Below, piece after piece: positions 42,859-54,453 of a DNA stretch of 64,000 nucleotides. The stretch is from JAHCHG01 sp041745765. Its GTDB lineage: Bacteria; Acidobacteriota; Blastocatellia; Pyrinomonadales; Pyrinomonadaceae. Position 1 is the stretch's first letter, and each line of letters begins with the position of its first letter. The position numbers were made by a program, and so were the translations under genes. Where the stretch lies: contig JBGTIH010000117.1 in the NCBI GenBank assembly GCA_041745765.1, forward strand, positions 1 to 64,000, written 5' to 3'. Below the pieces are notes generated by a model. That model did no database searches, had not been told where the DNA came from, and saw only the letters and a program-made list of their open reading frames with translations.

Positions 42859-44253
42859 ATGCAATATTTACCGGAAAGAATCATAAGACTTGCTGAAACA
42901 ATCAGGCAAAACGGCGGACGGGCGATGCTTGTCGGCGGTTGTGTGCGCGACGAATTGATGGGGCTGGAGCCGAAGGATTGGGATATTGAGGTTTACAATA
43001 TCGAGCCGAAAAAGCTTCGGGCAATTCTGGAAAATTTCGGCAGAGTCGATGCGGTCGGCGAAGCGTTCACGGTTTATAAGATCGGGCAGGATTTGGATGT
43101 TGCGCTTCCCAGACGCGAGCGGAAAACCGGACGCGGACATAAAGGTTTTGTCGTCGAAGGCGATCCCGAAATGTCTTTCGCGGAAGCCGCAACGCGCCGT
43201 GATTTTACGATTAATGCGATTTTAAAGGACATTTTAACCGGCGAGATTATTGATATTTTTGATGGTCGAAAAGACATCGAAAATAAATTGCTGCGCGTCG
43301 TCTCAAAAGAAACTTTTGCGGAAGATTCTTTGCGCGTCTTGCGCGCGGCGCAGTTTGCGGCTCGTTTTGAATTTGAAATCGAACCCGACACCATCGAACT
43401 TTGCAAACAAATCGATCTGACCGATCTGCCGAAGGAACGCATCTGGGGCGAGTTTGAAAAAATCTTGCTGAAAGCCGAAAAACCTTCAATCGGCTTGCAA
43501 TGGCTTTATGATCTGGGCGTTGTCGCGCAGCTTTTTCCCGAACTCGAATGCTTGGTTGGTGTTCCCCAAGAATCAGAGTGGCATCCCGAGGGAAATGTTG
43601 ACGTACATACACTTATGGTCGCCGATGAAGCGCGGAAATTGATTGACGATCTACCGTATGCGAAACAGGTTACGGTGATGCTCGGTGCGGTTTGCCACGA
43701 TTTCGGGAAACCCGCGACAACCGCATTTTTCGACGGTCGTTGGCGTTCGCACGCGCACGACGAAGCCGGAGTCGAGCCGACGATTTCTTTTCTCGATAAA
43801 CTCGGAATTTTTACGATTCACGGTTTCGACGTGCGCGAACAGGTCATACAGCTTGTGCGGTATCATCTGAAACCGGGCGAATTTTATAAAGTCAGAGAAA
43901 ATTTGGGCGACGGCGCGTTTCGCCGTCTGGCGCGAAAGGTCGAGCCAGACCTTCTTTACCGCGTGGCAAAAGCCGATTCTCTCGGCAGAAATCCCGAATG
44001 GCTGCCGAAGGAAAAATGGTTTAAGGCGGAAGCGCAGGAGTGGTTTATCGAAAAAGTGCGCGAACTGGCAGTCGAAGAAAAAGCTCCCGAACCGATTTTG
44101 ATGGGCAGACATCTGATCGAACTCGGTTTGAAACCTTCGCGGCAATTCGGGGAAATTACTGATGCGGTTTATGAATTGCAGTTGGACGGGAAAGTGAAAA
44201 ATCTCGATGAAGCGATTGAAATAGTGAAGAATTTGATTGAAAATAAAGATTAA
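42859..44253 (+). CDS. cca: CCA tRNA nucleotidyltransferase with HD domain
   Basis: 464 residues. Class II nucleotidyltransferase head: LVGGCVRDELMG, DWDIEVY (catalytic Asp pair) and RRDFTINAIL, then FDGRKDIENKLLRVV, and FAEDSLRVLRAAQFAARF (RNA/nucleotide-binding). A C-terminal HD domain carries VHTLMVADEA, VCHDFGKPATT and HAHDEAGVEPT. The protein adds or repairs CCA tRNA ends; the HD domain suggests a bacterial multifunctional CCA protein, though it could be a poly(A) polymerase-like enzyme, as these families are not separable by eye. A broken copy of its 5' end is at 29305. Confidence 0.9.
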   Translation: MQYLPERIIRLAETIRQNGGRAMLVGGCVRDELMGLEPKDWDIEVYNIEPKKLRAILENFGRVDAVGEAFTVYKIGQDLDVALPRRERKTGRGHKGFVVEGDPEMSFAEAATRRDFTINAILKDILTGEIIDIFDGRKDIENKLLRVVSKETFAEDSLRVLRAAQFAARFEFEIEPDTIELCKQIDLTDLPKERIWGEFEKILLKAEKPSIGLQWLYDLGVVAQLFPELECLVGVPQESEWHPEGNVDVHTLMVADEARKLIDDLPYAKQVTVMLGAVCHDFGKPATTAFFDGRWRSHAHDEAGVEPTISFLDKLGIFTIHGFDVREQVIQLVRYHLKPGEFYKVRENLGDGAFRRLARKVEPDLLYRVAKADSLGRNPEWLPKEKWFKAEAQEWFIEKVRELAVEEKAPEPILMGRHLIELGLKPSRQFGEITDAVYELQLDGKVKNLDEAIEIVKNLIENKD

Positions 44254-44273
44254 AAAAATTCGAAGGAGAAAAA

Positions 44274-45149
44274 ATGGAACAAAAATATATAAATCTTTAC
44301 GATGAATACACACATTCGAGCGATATGAACCGCCGCGATTTTTTAGATCGCCTGGTAAAATTGACGGGCAGTTCGGCGCTTGCGCTGGCGATTTTGCCGA
44401 GTCTGGAAAATAATCAAGCAAAGGCGCAAACCGTTGCTGCAGACGACAAAAAACTCGACACAAAATACATCGAATACGCGGGCGCAAGCGGAAAAATGCG
44501 TGGTTATCTGGCAACGCCAAAAAAGTTGAAAAAACACACTCCGGCGGTCGTAATTATTCACGAAAATCGCGGTCTTAACGCGCATATCGAAGACGTTGCC
44601 CGCCGCGCCGCACTTGCCGGATTTATCGCGCTCGCGCCGGACGCGCTTTCGCCTTTGGGAAATACGCCCGAAGATATGGACAAAGCGCGTGAATTGATCG
44701 GCAAATTGGACAGAGAGAAAACGATTAAAGATTTCGTCGCGGCGGTTTCTTATGTGAAAAATTATAAAAATTCCAACGGAAATGTCGGCTGTATCGGTTT
44801 TTGCTGGGGCGGGGCGATGGCAAATCAGCTTGCCGTAAATTCGCCGGATATGAAAGCGGCAGTTGCTTTCTACGGAAGTCAGGCAAGTTTGGCAGACGTA
44901 CCGAAAATTAAGGGCGCGATTCAGTTTCATTACGCCGAAATTGACGAACGAATCAATAAAGGAATCGCCGATTACGAAGCGGAACTCAAGAAAAACAACG
45001 TCAAATTCGAATCGTATATGTATCAAGGAATGAATCACGCTTTTCACAACGACACGAACGAAGCACGTTACAACGCCGAAGCCGCCAAACTCGCCTGGCA
45101 GCGCACGATTAAGTTTTTAAACGAAAATTTGTCGGGGAAGAAAAAGTAA
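44274..45149 (+). CDS. Dienelactone hydrolase family protein, exported (Tat-type signal)
   Basis: 291 residues. The N-terminus has a twin-arginine motif NRRDFLDRLVKL and a hydrophobic stretch (SSALALAILPSLE), so export by Tat is likely. The alpha/beta hydrolase shows the DLH catalytic triad: Cys177 in GFCWGG, Asp224 in AEIDERI, and His255 in MNHAFHND. It hydrolyses lactones or other esters; the substrate is not known. AAGGAGAAAA gives a strong RBS. It is 21 bp after cca, same strand. Confidence 0.9.
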   Translation: MEQKYINLYDEYTHSSDMNRRDFLDRLVKLTGSSALALAILPSLENNQAKAQTVAADDKKLDTKYIEYAGASGKMRGYLATPKKLKKHTPAVVIIHENRGLNAHIEDVARRAALAGFIALAPDALSPLGNTPEDMDKARELIGKLDREKTIKDFVAAVSYVKNYKNSNGNVGCIGFCWGGAMANQLAVNSPDMKAAVAFYGSQASLADVPKIKGAIQFHYAEIDERINKGIADYEAELKKNNVKFESYMYQGMNHAFHNDTNEARYNAEAAKLAWQRTIKFLNENLSGKKK

Positions 45150-45157
45150 AGACACAC

Positions 45158-45267
45158 AGGTCAGAACCGTCTGCGTAAGCGGGCGGTTTAAGCCAAAGTT
45201 TCGAGCTGTTTGTCAACGCCTCAAAAGTTTATCTTTAACCATCCGCTAACGCAGATGGTTCTGACTT
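45158..45267. repeat. REP-like inverted repeat upstream of the MFS gene
   Basis: Arms AGGTCAGAACCGTCTGCGTA/AGCGGGCGGTTTAA (45158-45191) and TTAACCATCCGCTA/ACGCAGATGGTTCTGACT (45235-45267) are complementary with few mismatches. The ~43-bp loop lies between. It ends only ~6 bp before the MFS start, so it could affect its expression. Confidence 0.8.
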
Positions 45268-45272
45268 TTCAA

Positions 45273-46556
45273 ATGAGTTTTCTGAAAAACTTTACGGTTG
45301 ATATTACGCCGCTCAAAGTTTCGAGAGATTATCGGTTGCTCTTTTTCGGGCAGCTGATTTCTTTTTTCGGGACGATGATGACGTTTATCGTCGTGCCGGT
45401 GCAGATGTATCAACTGACCGAATCGAGCCTGTACGTCGGACTTCTAGGCGTGGCGGAATTCGTGCCGATGTTTTTTCTCGCTTTTATCGGCGGCGCGTTG
45501 GCGGATTCGGTTGACCGGCGGAAAATGCTGCGTTTGACCGAGATCGGGCAGACGATCACCGTGGCGATCCTGTTAATAAACGCGCTTTTGCCGAATCCGC
45601 AGATTTGGGTTTTGTTTGTCGCCGTCGGGCTTCACGCCGGACTTGCCGGATTGCAGAGACCTTCGTTTGAAGCATTGATTCCGAAGATCGTGCCGCTCGA
45701 ACTTATGCCGGCGGTCGCTTCCTTAAATGCGCTTCGCTTTGAATTCGGTTTTATTTTCGCGCCGATTCTTGGCGGCATAATCATCGCTAAATACGGCGCG
45801 TCATTTGCGTATTTGATTGATCTGCTGACGTTTGCGGCTTCGCTGACGGCAGTTTGGCTGATTCGCGCCATTCCGCCGCCGCCCGATGCCGACCGACCGA
45901 ATTTCGATTCCGTCAAAAAAGGTTTCCGTTATGCGATGAGCCGTCAGGAACTTCTCGGAACTTACGTGATTGACATCAATGCGATGTTTTTCGGAATGCC
46001 GAAGGCGCTTTTCCCGGCGTTGGCAGTCGCTTTCGGCGCAGCATCTTCGGTCGGTTTATTTTATTCGGCAATCGCCGTCGGTGCGTTGGTTGCCACATTT
46101 ACGTCGCGCTGGGCGCAATGGGTTCACCGCCACGGCTTGATGGTCACGCTCGCGGCGGGCGGTTGGGGCGTGGCAATTACGTTTTTCGGTTTTTCGAGTA
46201 ATCTTTATGTGGCTCTATTTTTTCTGGCAGTTGCGGGATATTTCGATATGATCAGCGGAATTTTCCGCCAGACGATCTGGAATCAAACCGTTCCGGATCA
46301 TTTTCGCGGTCGCCTTGCCGGAATCGAAATGATCAGTTTCTTGACCGGACCGATGCTCGGCGATGCCGAATCGGGCGTTGTCGCCTATTTTACAGACGTT
46401 AAAACTTCGATAATTTCAGGCGGAATTTTAACCGTCATCGGCACGATTATACTCGCCATACTTTTACCGAAATTCATCAAATACGACGGGCGCGAAGGTT
46501 TGAAGCAAAAGGAACTCGAAGAAAAACTGAGAGCGGAAGCTCAAAAAAAACAGTAG
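45273..46556 (+). CDS. MFS transporter (EntS-like exporter)
   Basis: 427 residues, ~11-12 hydrophobic segments. FFGQLISFFGTMMTFIVVPV, then the A-like loop GGALADSVDRRKMLRLTEIG with a conserved Asp-Arg-Arg-Arg cluster, and QTVPDHFRGRLAGIEMISFL are typical for the MFS_3/EntS group (drug or siderophore export). The start MSFLKNFTVDITPLK follows the REP element; an upstream in-frame ATG at 45210 lies within the repeat. No RBS is obvious. Substrate unknown. Confidence 0.88.
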   Translation: MSFLKNFTVDITPLKVSRDYRLLFFGQLISFFGTMMTFIVVPVQMYQLTESSLYVGLLGVAEFVPMFFLAFIGGALADSVDRRKMLRLTEIGQTITVAILLINALLPNPQIWVLFVAVGLHAGLAGLQRPSFEALIPKIVPLELMPAVASLNALRFEFGFIFAPILGGIIIAKYGASFAYLIDLLTFAASLTAVWLIRAIPPPPDADRPNFDSVKKGFRYAMSRQELLGTYVIDINAMFFGMPKALFPALAVAFGAASSVGLFYSAIAVGALVATFTSRWAQWVHRHGLMVTLAAGGWGVAITFFGFSSNLYVALFFLAVAGYFDMISGIFRQTIWNQTVPDHFRGRLAGIEMISFLTGPMLGDAESGVVAYFTDVKTSIISGGILTVIGTIILAILLPKFIKYDGREGLKQKELEEKLRAEAQKKQ

Positions 46557-46859
46557 TAGTTTCAGATCATTAAAATTCATTCTGTAGTGCCGTTCATACG
46601 AAACTCGATTCGTAAAATTTACGATTATCTTAAATACTTGCGACTTGGCGAAGCTGTTGAGTTTGAAAACATCTTATATCATTTACCATTGAACATTTAT
46701 CAATGCGTAACTTACTGAGTAGCTTATACTTACTGAAAAACTAATGCACGATTTCTAAAGGGAAAGGGTATTATGATTATAATAATTTTGAGCCAAACAT
46801 AACATGTATTAGAATAAAATCACGTAGCTTTTATAGATTTTGAAGGAGGTTGTGCGGAA
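46557..46859. other. AT-rich intergenic region
   Basis: 303 bp without a gene or convincing repeat. CATTGAACATTTATCAATG at ~46693 is a palindrome. The strong RBS GAAGGAGGTTGTG lies at the end, 7-8 bp before the next start. Confidence 0.5.
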
Positions 46860-47837
46860 ATGTGCTGTTCTGTTACGCCGAATGTGGTCGTAGAATTTTC
46901 AAAAACAGTTTTATACGGTGCGGAGATTAAAGCCAAAGACGAAGTTGTTCACGTTTTAGGTTATCAGAATGTGGTGGCAAATAGCTCTCAAAGTTTTTGG
47001 CAAGTTATAAAACCATTTTTTTTCAGTCTCGGTAAAACCGGGAACGCGATGCTTTTACCTTTCCCCGCAGTGCCTAAGACAATGACGCAGGCAAATGTCT
47101 TAAATACCGAAAATTGTAAAGATGTGTTACAGGATATTGCCAGAGCGGTCAGAACCCCCGACCGATCTTTCGAGAGTCAAACTTTTGGTGCGGGGCAGAG
47201 TGCTTCGCCGCCGAAAGTTCAGGTTTTTGAAGCCGCCGGAGTTTATACGGTAGTTTTGGCGCAAGATGCGCGAGACATTCCCGATGCTCTTAACTTAGTT
47301 CCCAGAGAAAAGCGTCCGGCTTTAAATTATGAATTATTTGAAACCTATTCCGAATGGTATCCGAATTGGACATTTGCGCTTTGTTGTTTTAATAATCAAA
47401 AAGCAAAACTTGCCGACCCGCTTGTTTGGTGGTACAGTCCGATGAATCCCGAACAACTTTTTCTTCCTACTCTCGATTCGCATAATGGAAAAGTTCCTGA
47501 ATTAACAAGTAACGTAAAACTCGATCACACGATTGCGGTTGGTTCATTTCGCCGGGAAGAGAAAGTAATTGAACCGATGGACAAGGTTTTCAACAGCGGC
47601 GATTCAGACTCGGGCGGAGGCAAGGAAATTTCAGCATATCCGAATTTTGTATTAGGGAATAAGCCGCGATTTAAGACGGTTTACTACACAAACGAAATTG
47701 CAGAGGAATTGAAACCGTATTTTTTACCGGAAGTAATGGGAAAAGACTTTAATACATATATGCCTAACGGCGATTTCGTTTTTCAACTTGATGATGTCAG
47801 AAAAAAGGACTTTATCCCTGAAAGATTTTCGCCGTAA
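46860..47837 (+). CDS. Protein of unknown function (325 residues)
   Basis: Strong RBS AAGGAGGTTGTGCGG, no signal peptide. No recognised family. Visible features: Cys pairs at MCCSV and FALCCFNNQ, an aromatic-rich middle (YSEWYPNWTFA; DPLVWWYSPMNPEQLFLPT), and a Gly/Ser/Asp stretch (NSGDSDSGGGKEISA). The composition looks like a globular cytoplasmic protein. The following DUF2695 gene (77 bp downstream) may be co-transcribed. Confidence 0.75.
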   Translation: MCCSVTPNVVVEFSKTVLYGAEIKAKDEVVHVLGYQNVVANSSQSFWQVIKPFFFSLGKTGNAMLLPFPAVPKTMTQANVLNTENCKDVLQDIARAVRTPDRSFESQTFGAGQSASPPKVQVFEAAGVYTVVLAQDARDIPDALNLVPREKRPALNYELFETYSEWYPNWTFALCCFNNQKAKLADPLVWWYSPMNPEQLFLPTLDSHNGKVPELTSNVKLDHTIAVGSFRREEKVIEPMDKVFNSGDSDSGGGKEISAYPNFVLGNKPRFKTVYYTNEIAEELKPYFLPEVMGKDFNTYMPNGDFVFQLDDVRKKDFIPERFSP

Positions 47838-47914
47838 ATCATAAAAAGCGATTATTTGAGTTCCTGAAAACAAGCCGAAAGAGAAACGATAACTGAGAAT
47901 TAAGAAATAATTTT

Positions 47915-48238
47915 ATGCCGATTGTAAAAAAACGCGAGATCGAAACGATTGCTCAGATGAACGGCGAAGAGATCGAGAGATTTCTGGCAAGATTGCCCGC
48001 CGCCAAACAGCAACTGGAGGATTTATTTGATTATCTCGAAATCAGATTGGAAGACGAAGAATGCGATCACACATCGCGGTTTGCGATGCAGTTTATGATG
48101 CAGAACAGAATGAATTTTCCGCAAGTTTCCGGCTGGCTTTCGCAAAACGGCGGCTATTGCGACTGCAAAATCTTAGAGGAAATTTCAACGGAATGGTGGA
48201 AGGTTTTCAGCAATTATGATGAATTAAGTGAAAAGTGA
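47915..48238 (+). CDS. DUF2695 family protein
   Basis: 107 residues. The C-terminal pattern EDEECDHTSRFAMQFM, WLSQNGGYCDCKILEEI matches the conserved part of DUF2695 (HTxRFT...WLxxNGGYCDCEVLxNV), a small family of unknown function in diverse bacteria. The N-terminus is a helix with FLARLPAAKQQLED. No RBS identified (AATTTT). Confidence 0.75.
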   Translation: MPIVKKREIETIAQMNGEEIERFLARLPAAKQQLEDLFDYLEIRLEDEECDHTSRFAMQFMMQNRMNFPQVSGWLSQNGGYCDCKILEEISTEWWKVFSNYDELSEK

Positions 48239-48275
48239 GAAATGAGAAATGAGAAATTCTCATTTCTCATTTAAA
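48239..48275. repeat. Convergent hairpin with 7-bp units (GAGAAAT)
   Basis: Tandem GAGAAAT units on the left face ATTTCTC on the right: GAAATGAGAAATGAGAAAT / ATTTCTCATTTC. Lies between two convergent genes, so it may act as a terminator in both directions. Confidence 0.75.
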
Positions 48276-48279
48276 GAAA

Positions 48280-49401
48280 TTACCATCCGCGATTGATTTC
48301 CCATTTATCAACGATTTTTCCATCATTGAGAATGTGATAATGCGAATGCTGCAACGCAGTTAAACAAGAATGATTTGCCAAAATCCGTACGCGCGAACCG
48401 ACTTTTAATTTGCTGAAAACTTTCGCATCCGCGACCGAAATCTCGCCGTGTTCCTGTGAAAGCGATTCAACGCGCAGATTCAGATCATTTCCTTCTAAAT
48501 CATAAACCCGACCGTAACCGCAATGCGCATCAAATTCGACCGCGCCGCGATCTTTAGAAAGCGCGACCGCGCCGGCATCGACGATGATTTTTTGCCTGTT
48601 TGAGTCGCGATGAACGACCGCCGCCAGAACCGTCAGAGCGCAATCTTCAAAGCCGCAGCTTCCCAAAGTCGCTTGAAATGCGTCAAAGAAAATATAATTT
48701 CCCGCGCGAAATTCCGTGATGCCTTCGAGATTATCAATCGCGCTGAAAGTCGGTGTTGAACCGATACTTACCGCAGAAACTTCCAAACCTTTTTTACGCA
48801 GATTTTCCGCGTGTTTTCGCATTTTATCTCTTTCTTCGTGAGCAATTTCAAGCAATTTTTCCGCACCGTTTGCGTGATATGAATGCCCTGCGTGCGTGAG
48901 AATTCCCGAAAAATTCAAATTTGATGAATCGGCAATTTTCTGCGGAATTTCAAAAGCCTCTTTCGTTCGCGGCTCGACACCGCAGCGATGATAACCGATG
49001 TCAATTTTAACGAAAATATTCAATTTTATATCTTCGCTCTTTGCCGTTTCATTCAATAATTGAACTGTTTCCGCATCGTCTGTCAAAACAGCAAATTTTT
49101 CCGTATTTCGCGAAATTTCAACAACTTCCGCAAACTTTCCGCGCTCGACCGGAACGCCGTAAATAATATCGGAAAAACCGTTTTTAGAGAAAAACTGCGC
49201 TTCCGAAAGCGTCGAAACCATAATTTCGCCGCCCGTTTTGTCGGTCTGAATTTTAGCAATTTCCAGACAGCGATGAGTTTTAACATGCGGACGCAAACTT
49301 ACATTCAACTTTTTGGCGCGCTTTGCAATGCGTTCAGCATTGCGTTTCATTCGCGCAAAATCTACGATCAACGACGGGGTTTTAATGGTTTCCAATTGCA
49401 T
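48280..49401 (-). CDS. D-threonine aldolase-like PLP enzyme (alanine racemase N-terminal fold)
   Basis: 373 residues from MQLETIKTPSLIVDFARMKR; a longer frame adds 18 hydrophobic residues without RBS. The PLP lysine is in RPHVKTHRCLEIAKIQ, phosphate/substrate regions are in KIDIGYHRCGV and VSIGSTPTFS, and the C-terminal NHSCLTALQHSHYHI holds the H-x-C metal-binding pair typical of the D-threonine aldolase/D-serine dehydratase group. Likely acts on D-3-hydroxy amino acids; threonine or serine cannot be distinguished. Convergent with the DUF2695 gene. Confidence 0.85.
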   Translation of the reverse strand: MQLETIKTPSLIVDFARMKRNAERIAKRAKKLNVSLRPHVKTHRCLEIAKIQTDKTGGEIMVSTLSEAQFFSKNGFSDIIYGVPVERGKFAEVVEISRNTEKFAVLTDDAETVQLLNETAKSEDIKLNIFVKIDIGYHRCGVEPRTKEAFEIPQKIADSSNLNFSGILTHAGHSYHANGAEKLLEIAHEERDKMRKHAENLRKKGLEVSAVSIGSTPTFSAIDNLEGITEFRAGNYIFFDAFQATLGSCGFEDCALTVLAAVVHRDSNRQKIIVDAGAVALSKDRGAVEFDAHCGYGRVYDLEGNDLNLRVESLSQEHGEISVADAKVFSKLKVGSRVRILANHSCLTALQHSHYHILNDGKIVDKWEINRGW

Positions 49402-49481
49402 AAAATTAATTATACACAGGAAAAAAATAATAGAAAAAAGAGAATTATTTAACACTTAAAATTCTTGACAAAAAAAAGTTG

Positions 49482-49524
49482 TTGACAAAATATTTTATAT
49501 AAATTAATCTGAATACAAGTTGTA
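49482..49524 (+). promoter_or_regulatory. Promoter and candidate operator of the PadR gene
   Basis: TTGACA (49482-49487), 17 bp, TAATCT (49505-49510). The 11-bp palindrome TACAAGTTGTA (49514-49524) lies right after the -10 box, in a position where an autoregulator could block transcription. A second TTGACA at 49464 is 18 bp upstream. Confidence 0.6.
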
Positions 49525-49541
49525 AGACAGGGAAAAATAAC

Positions 49542-49859
49542 ATGAATAATGAATTTCCAAAATTATCGAGTAAAGAATTCAAAATTTTGCAATTGCTGAT
49601 TTCCAACGGTCAAATGTTCGGACTCGAAATGATCGAATCATCGGAAGGCGAACTCAAACGCGGAACGATTTATGTAACGCTTCAAAGAATGAGCGACAAA
49701 GGCTACGTCGAATCCCGCGAAGAACCTCGGACGCATCCCGAAATCGGAATCCCGCGCCGCAAATACTCAGCAACAGGTCTCGGCGAAAAAGTTTATCAAA
49801 CGAATCTGAAAGCGCAGGAATTTTTTAATTCCGAATTGGCTTGGGGAGGTGTAAATTAA
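49542..49859 (+). CDS. PadR family transcriptional regulator
   Basis: 105 residues. The winged helix (EFKILQLLISNGQMFGLEMI; LKRGTIYVTLQRMSDKGYVE) and the wing region EEPRTHPEIGIPRRKYSATG are PadR features. Repressors of this family often control membrane-linked or stress genes. The stop codon overlaps the start of the next gene (TAATG), so they are co-expressed. AGGGAAAAATAAC precedes ATG. Confidence 0.88.
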   Translation: MNNEFPKLSSKEFKILQLLISNGQMFGLEMIESSEGELKRGTIYVTLQRMSDKGYVESREEPRTHPEIGIPRRKYSATGLGEKVYQTNLKAQEFFNSELAWGGVN

Positions 49860-50752
49860 TGAATTTAGAAACAGAAAGAACAATTGATAATTGGTCAATG
49901 ATTTCAAAATATCAAATAATACAAATAAGAAACTTGGATGAAAAGCTTTCTAAATTGCGAGATATGTATGTCCGAAATTCGGAGAGAATTAAAGAAATTG
50001 AAACCAGAGCAAAATGTGCAAAAAAATTTGATAATTTAGAAAAACAAAATTTTGAATTGACAAAAAAAATTGCAGAACTTTATGCAAAAATTGAGCTATA
50101 CAAAAATTTTCAAACTGAGATTAATAATGGGTTCTATCCTATGATCTTGGTAAAGAAGTTAAAGAAAAAAGATAAAGATAAAGTTTTAAAGTTTATTGAA
50201 ATAAAACTTTCAGAAGTAATCTCTCAAATCCGCAAATATCAATCTGAACAAAAAGTTATTTCAATTGAACTTAAAATTTCTCAGAAAGCTAAAAACTTTT
50301 TAGGACAACTTGATACTTTGCGAATACGTGAGTTAGAAATATCAGATGAAGGGAAATTGTTAAGGGGACAAAAAGAGGCTATTGAAAGAGAACTCGAAGA
50401 ATTAAGAATTTCAAATTTGCTTAATTCAACAAATAAAAATACTGGAATTACACTACCAATTTCTACAGAAGACAATAAATGTACAGTTGGTTCAAACTTT
50501 CTTCGTATTGCAGAATTCTTTTTTTCTACAAAAACTTGTAATGAAGTTTTTTATCAAATAGTGGGTGATTGGCGTGAAGAGTACTTAACAGCTTTAAGGA
50601 AAGGTAGAATATTTAAAGCAATCTGGATTTCACTCACTAATTATTCCTATTTTTCATATACAATATTGATTTATTCTAAATTTGGCAAATTGATTGAATT
50701 TTTTAAGAAAATTACAGAAATAATAGAACTTTTGAATAAGTTCTTTAAATAA
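49859..50752 (+). CDS. AT-rich coiled-coil protein coupled to PadR, unknown function
   Basis: 297 residues starting in the padR stop (TAATG), behind GGGGAGGTG. Residues ~15-185 are long charged helices with heptad pattern (IIQIRNLDEKLSKLRDMYVR; GQKEAIERELEELRISN), probably coiled coils. The C-terminal ~90 residues contain EFFFSTKTCNEVFYQIVGDW followed by REEYLTALRKGRIFKAIWIS, which resembles the small domain (permease prefix type, with D-x2-EEY and G-x4-AxxW) often encoded next to PadR regulators. The A/T content, especially AAA/AAT/ATT codons, is well above the neighbourhood, suggesting foreign origin. Confidence 0.72.
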   Translation: MNLETERTIDNWSMISKYQIIQIRNLDEKLSKLRDMYVRNSERIKEIETRAKCAKKFDNLEKQNFELTKKIAELYAKIELYKNFQTEINNGFYPMILVKKLKKKDKDKVLKFIEIKLSEVISQIRKYQSEQKVISIELKISQKAKNFLGQLDTLRIRELEISDEGKLLRGQKEAIERELEELRISNLLNSTNKNTGITLPISTEDNKCTVGSNFLRIAEFFFSTKTCNEVFYQIVGDWREEYLTALRKGRIFKAIWISLTNYSYFSYTILIYSKFGKLIEFFKKITEIIELLNKFFK

Positions 50753-50841
50753 AAACTTTTTATTCAATTAATTGATTATTTATAAAAGTCCGGTTGGCAG
50801 TTTGATTGAATTTGTTATTAAAATCGCAAAACCTTAAAAAT

Positions 50842-51084
50842 ATGACGACATTAACATTAAATTTACCGAAAACCGTAAAGCTCGAAGAACGCGAACTTTT
50901 GTTGATCTTGGCAACCAAACTTTACGAACAAGGCAAACTTTCGCTCGGTCAATCCGCCGAACTTGCGGGATTTTCTAAACGTGCGTTTATGGAAATTTTA
51001 GGTGATTACGGCGTTTCAATCTTTAATTATCAGGCAGATGATTTAGAACGCGATTTGGAAAATGCAAAAAACTATCATATCTGA
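50842..51084 (+). CDS. UPF0175 family antitoxin-type protein
   Basis: 80 residues. LEERELLLILATKLYEQGKL followed by SLGQSAELAGFSKRAFMEIL is the UPF0175 helix-turn-helix-like pattern. It precedes and overlaps a PIN-domain gene by 23 bp, as in UPF0175-DUF3368 toxin-antitoxin loci. A TTG/ATG upstream in frame adds 12 residues and has no better RBS. Confidence 0.85.
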   Translation: MTTLTLNLPKTVKLEERELLLILATKLYEQGKLSLGQSAELAGFSKRAFMEILGDYGVSIFNYQADDLERDLENAKNYHI

Positions 51085-51516
51085 TACGAGTTGTTTGATT
51101 TTGTTGGAAAAGATCGGCGAACTCGATTTGCTTCACGAAGTTTTCGGCGAAATTTTCATTACACAGGAAATTGCTGATGAATACGGCTCGACGCTTCCGA
51201 ACTGGATTTCTATTCAAAATCCGACAAATAAAAAATATCAGGAAATTTTAGAAGCCAGTATCGATAAAGGCGAAGCGAGCGCAATCGCTTTAGCCGTTGA
51301 ATTTGTTGACTGCCTTTTAATCATTGACGATTTGAAAGGCAGAAATTTAGCGGAAACTCTAGGAATAAAAATTACCGGAACTTTCGGTTTAATTCTCGAA
51401 GCCAAGCTTTCCGGCAAAATCAGTTCGGTCAAGCCCTTACTGGAGAAAATTAAGCAAACCGACTTTCATTTTTCAGCCGAGATCGAAAAGAAAATTTTGG
51501 CAAAAGCAAACGAAAT

Positions 51517-51520
<4 letters not shown>
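51062..51520 (+). CDS. PIN-domain (DUF3368) toxin-type protein
   Basis: 152 residues. Putative Mg-binding acidic residues are D8 (IISDTSCLILL), E71 (DKGEASAIALA) and D89/D90 (LIIDDLKGR), the PIN/DUF3368 pattern expected for a site-specific RNase. It overlaps the antitoxin gene by 23 bp. Its TAA (51518-51520) shares bases with the uvrA stop codon on the other strand. Confidence 0.88.
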
Positions 51521-54315
<2,795 letters not shown>

Positions 54316-54453
54316 AGATGAAATATCCTTTCGTTTAAGGCAAAACTTAAGTTTATCAAATCAATTGAAAGACGCAAAAGCCGGAACAAAATTTTTAGAT
54401 TTATGTATAATCAAAAGAGCGGAAATGATTTTCAAAAAAAATTACGGGGAAAA

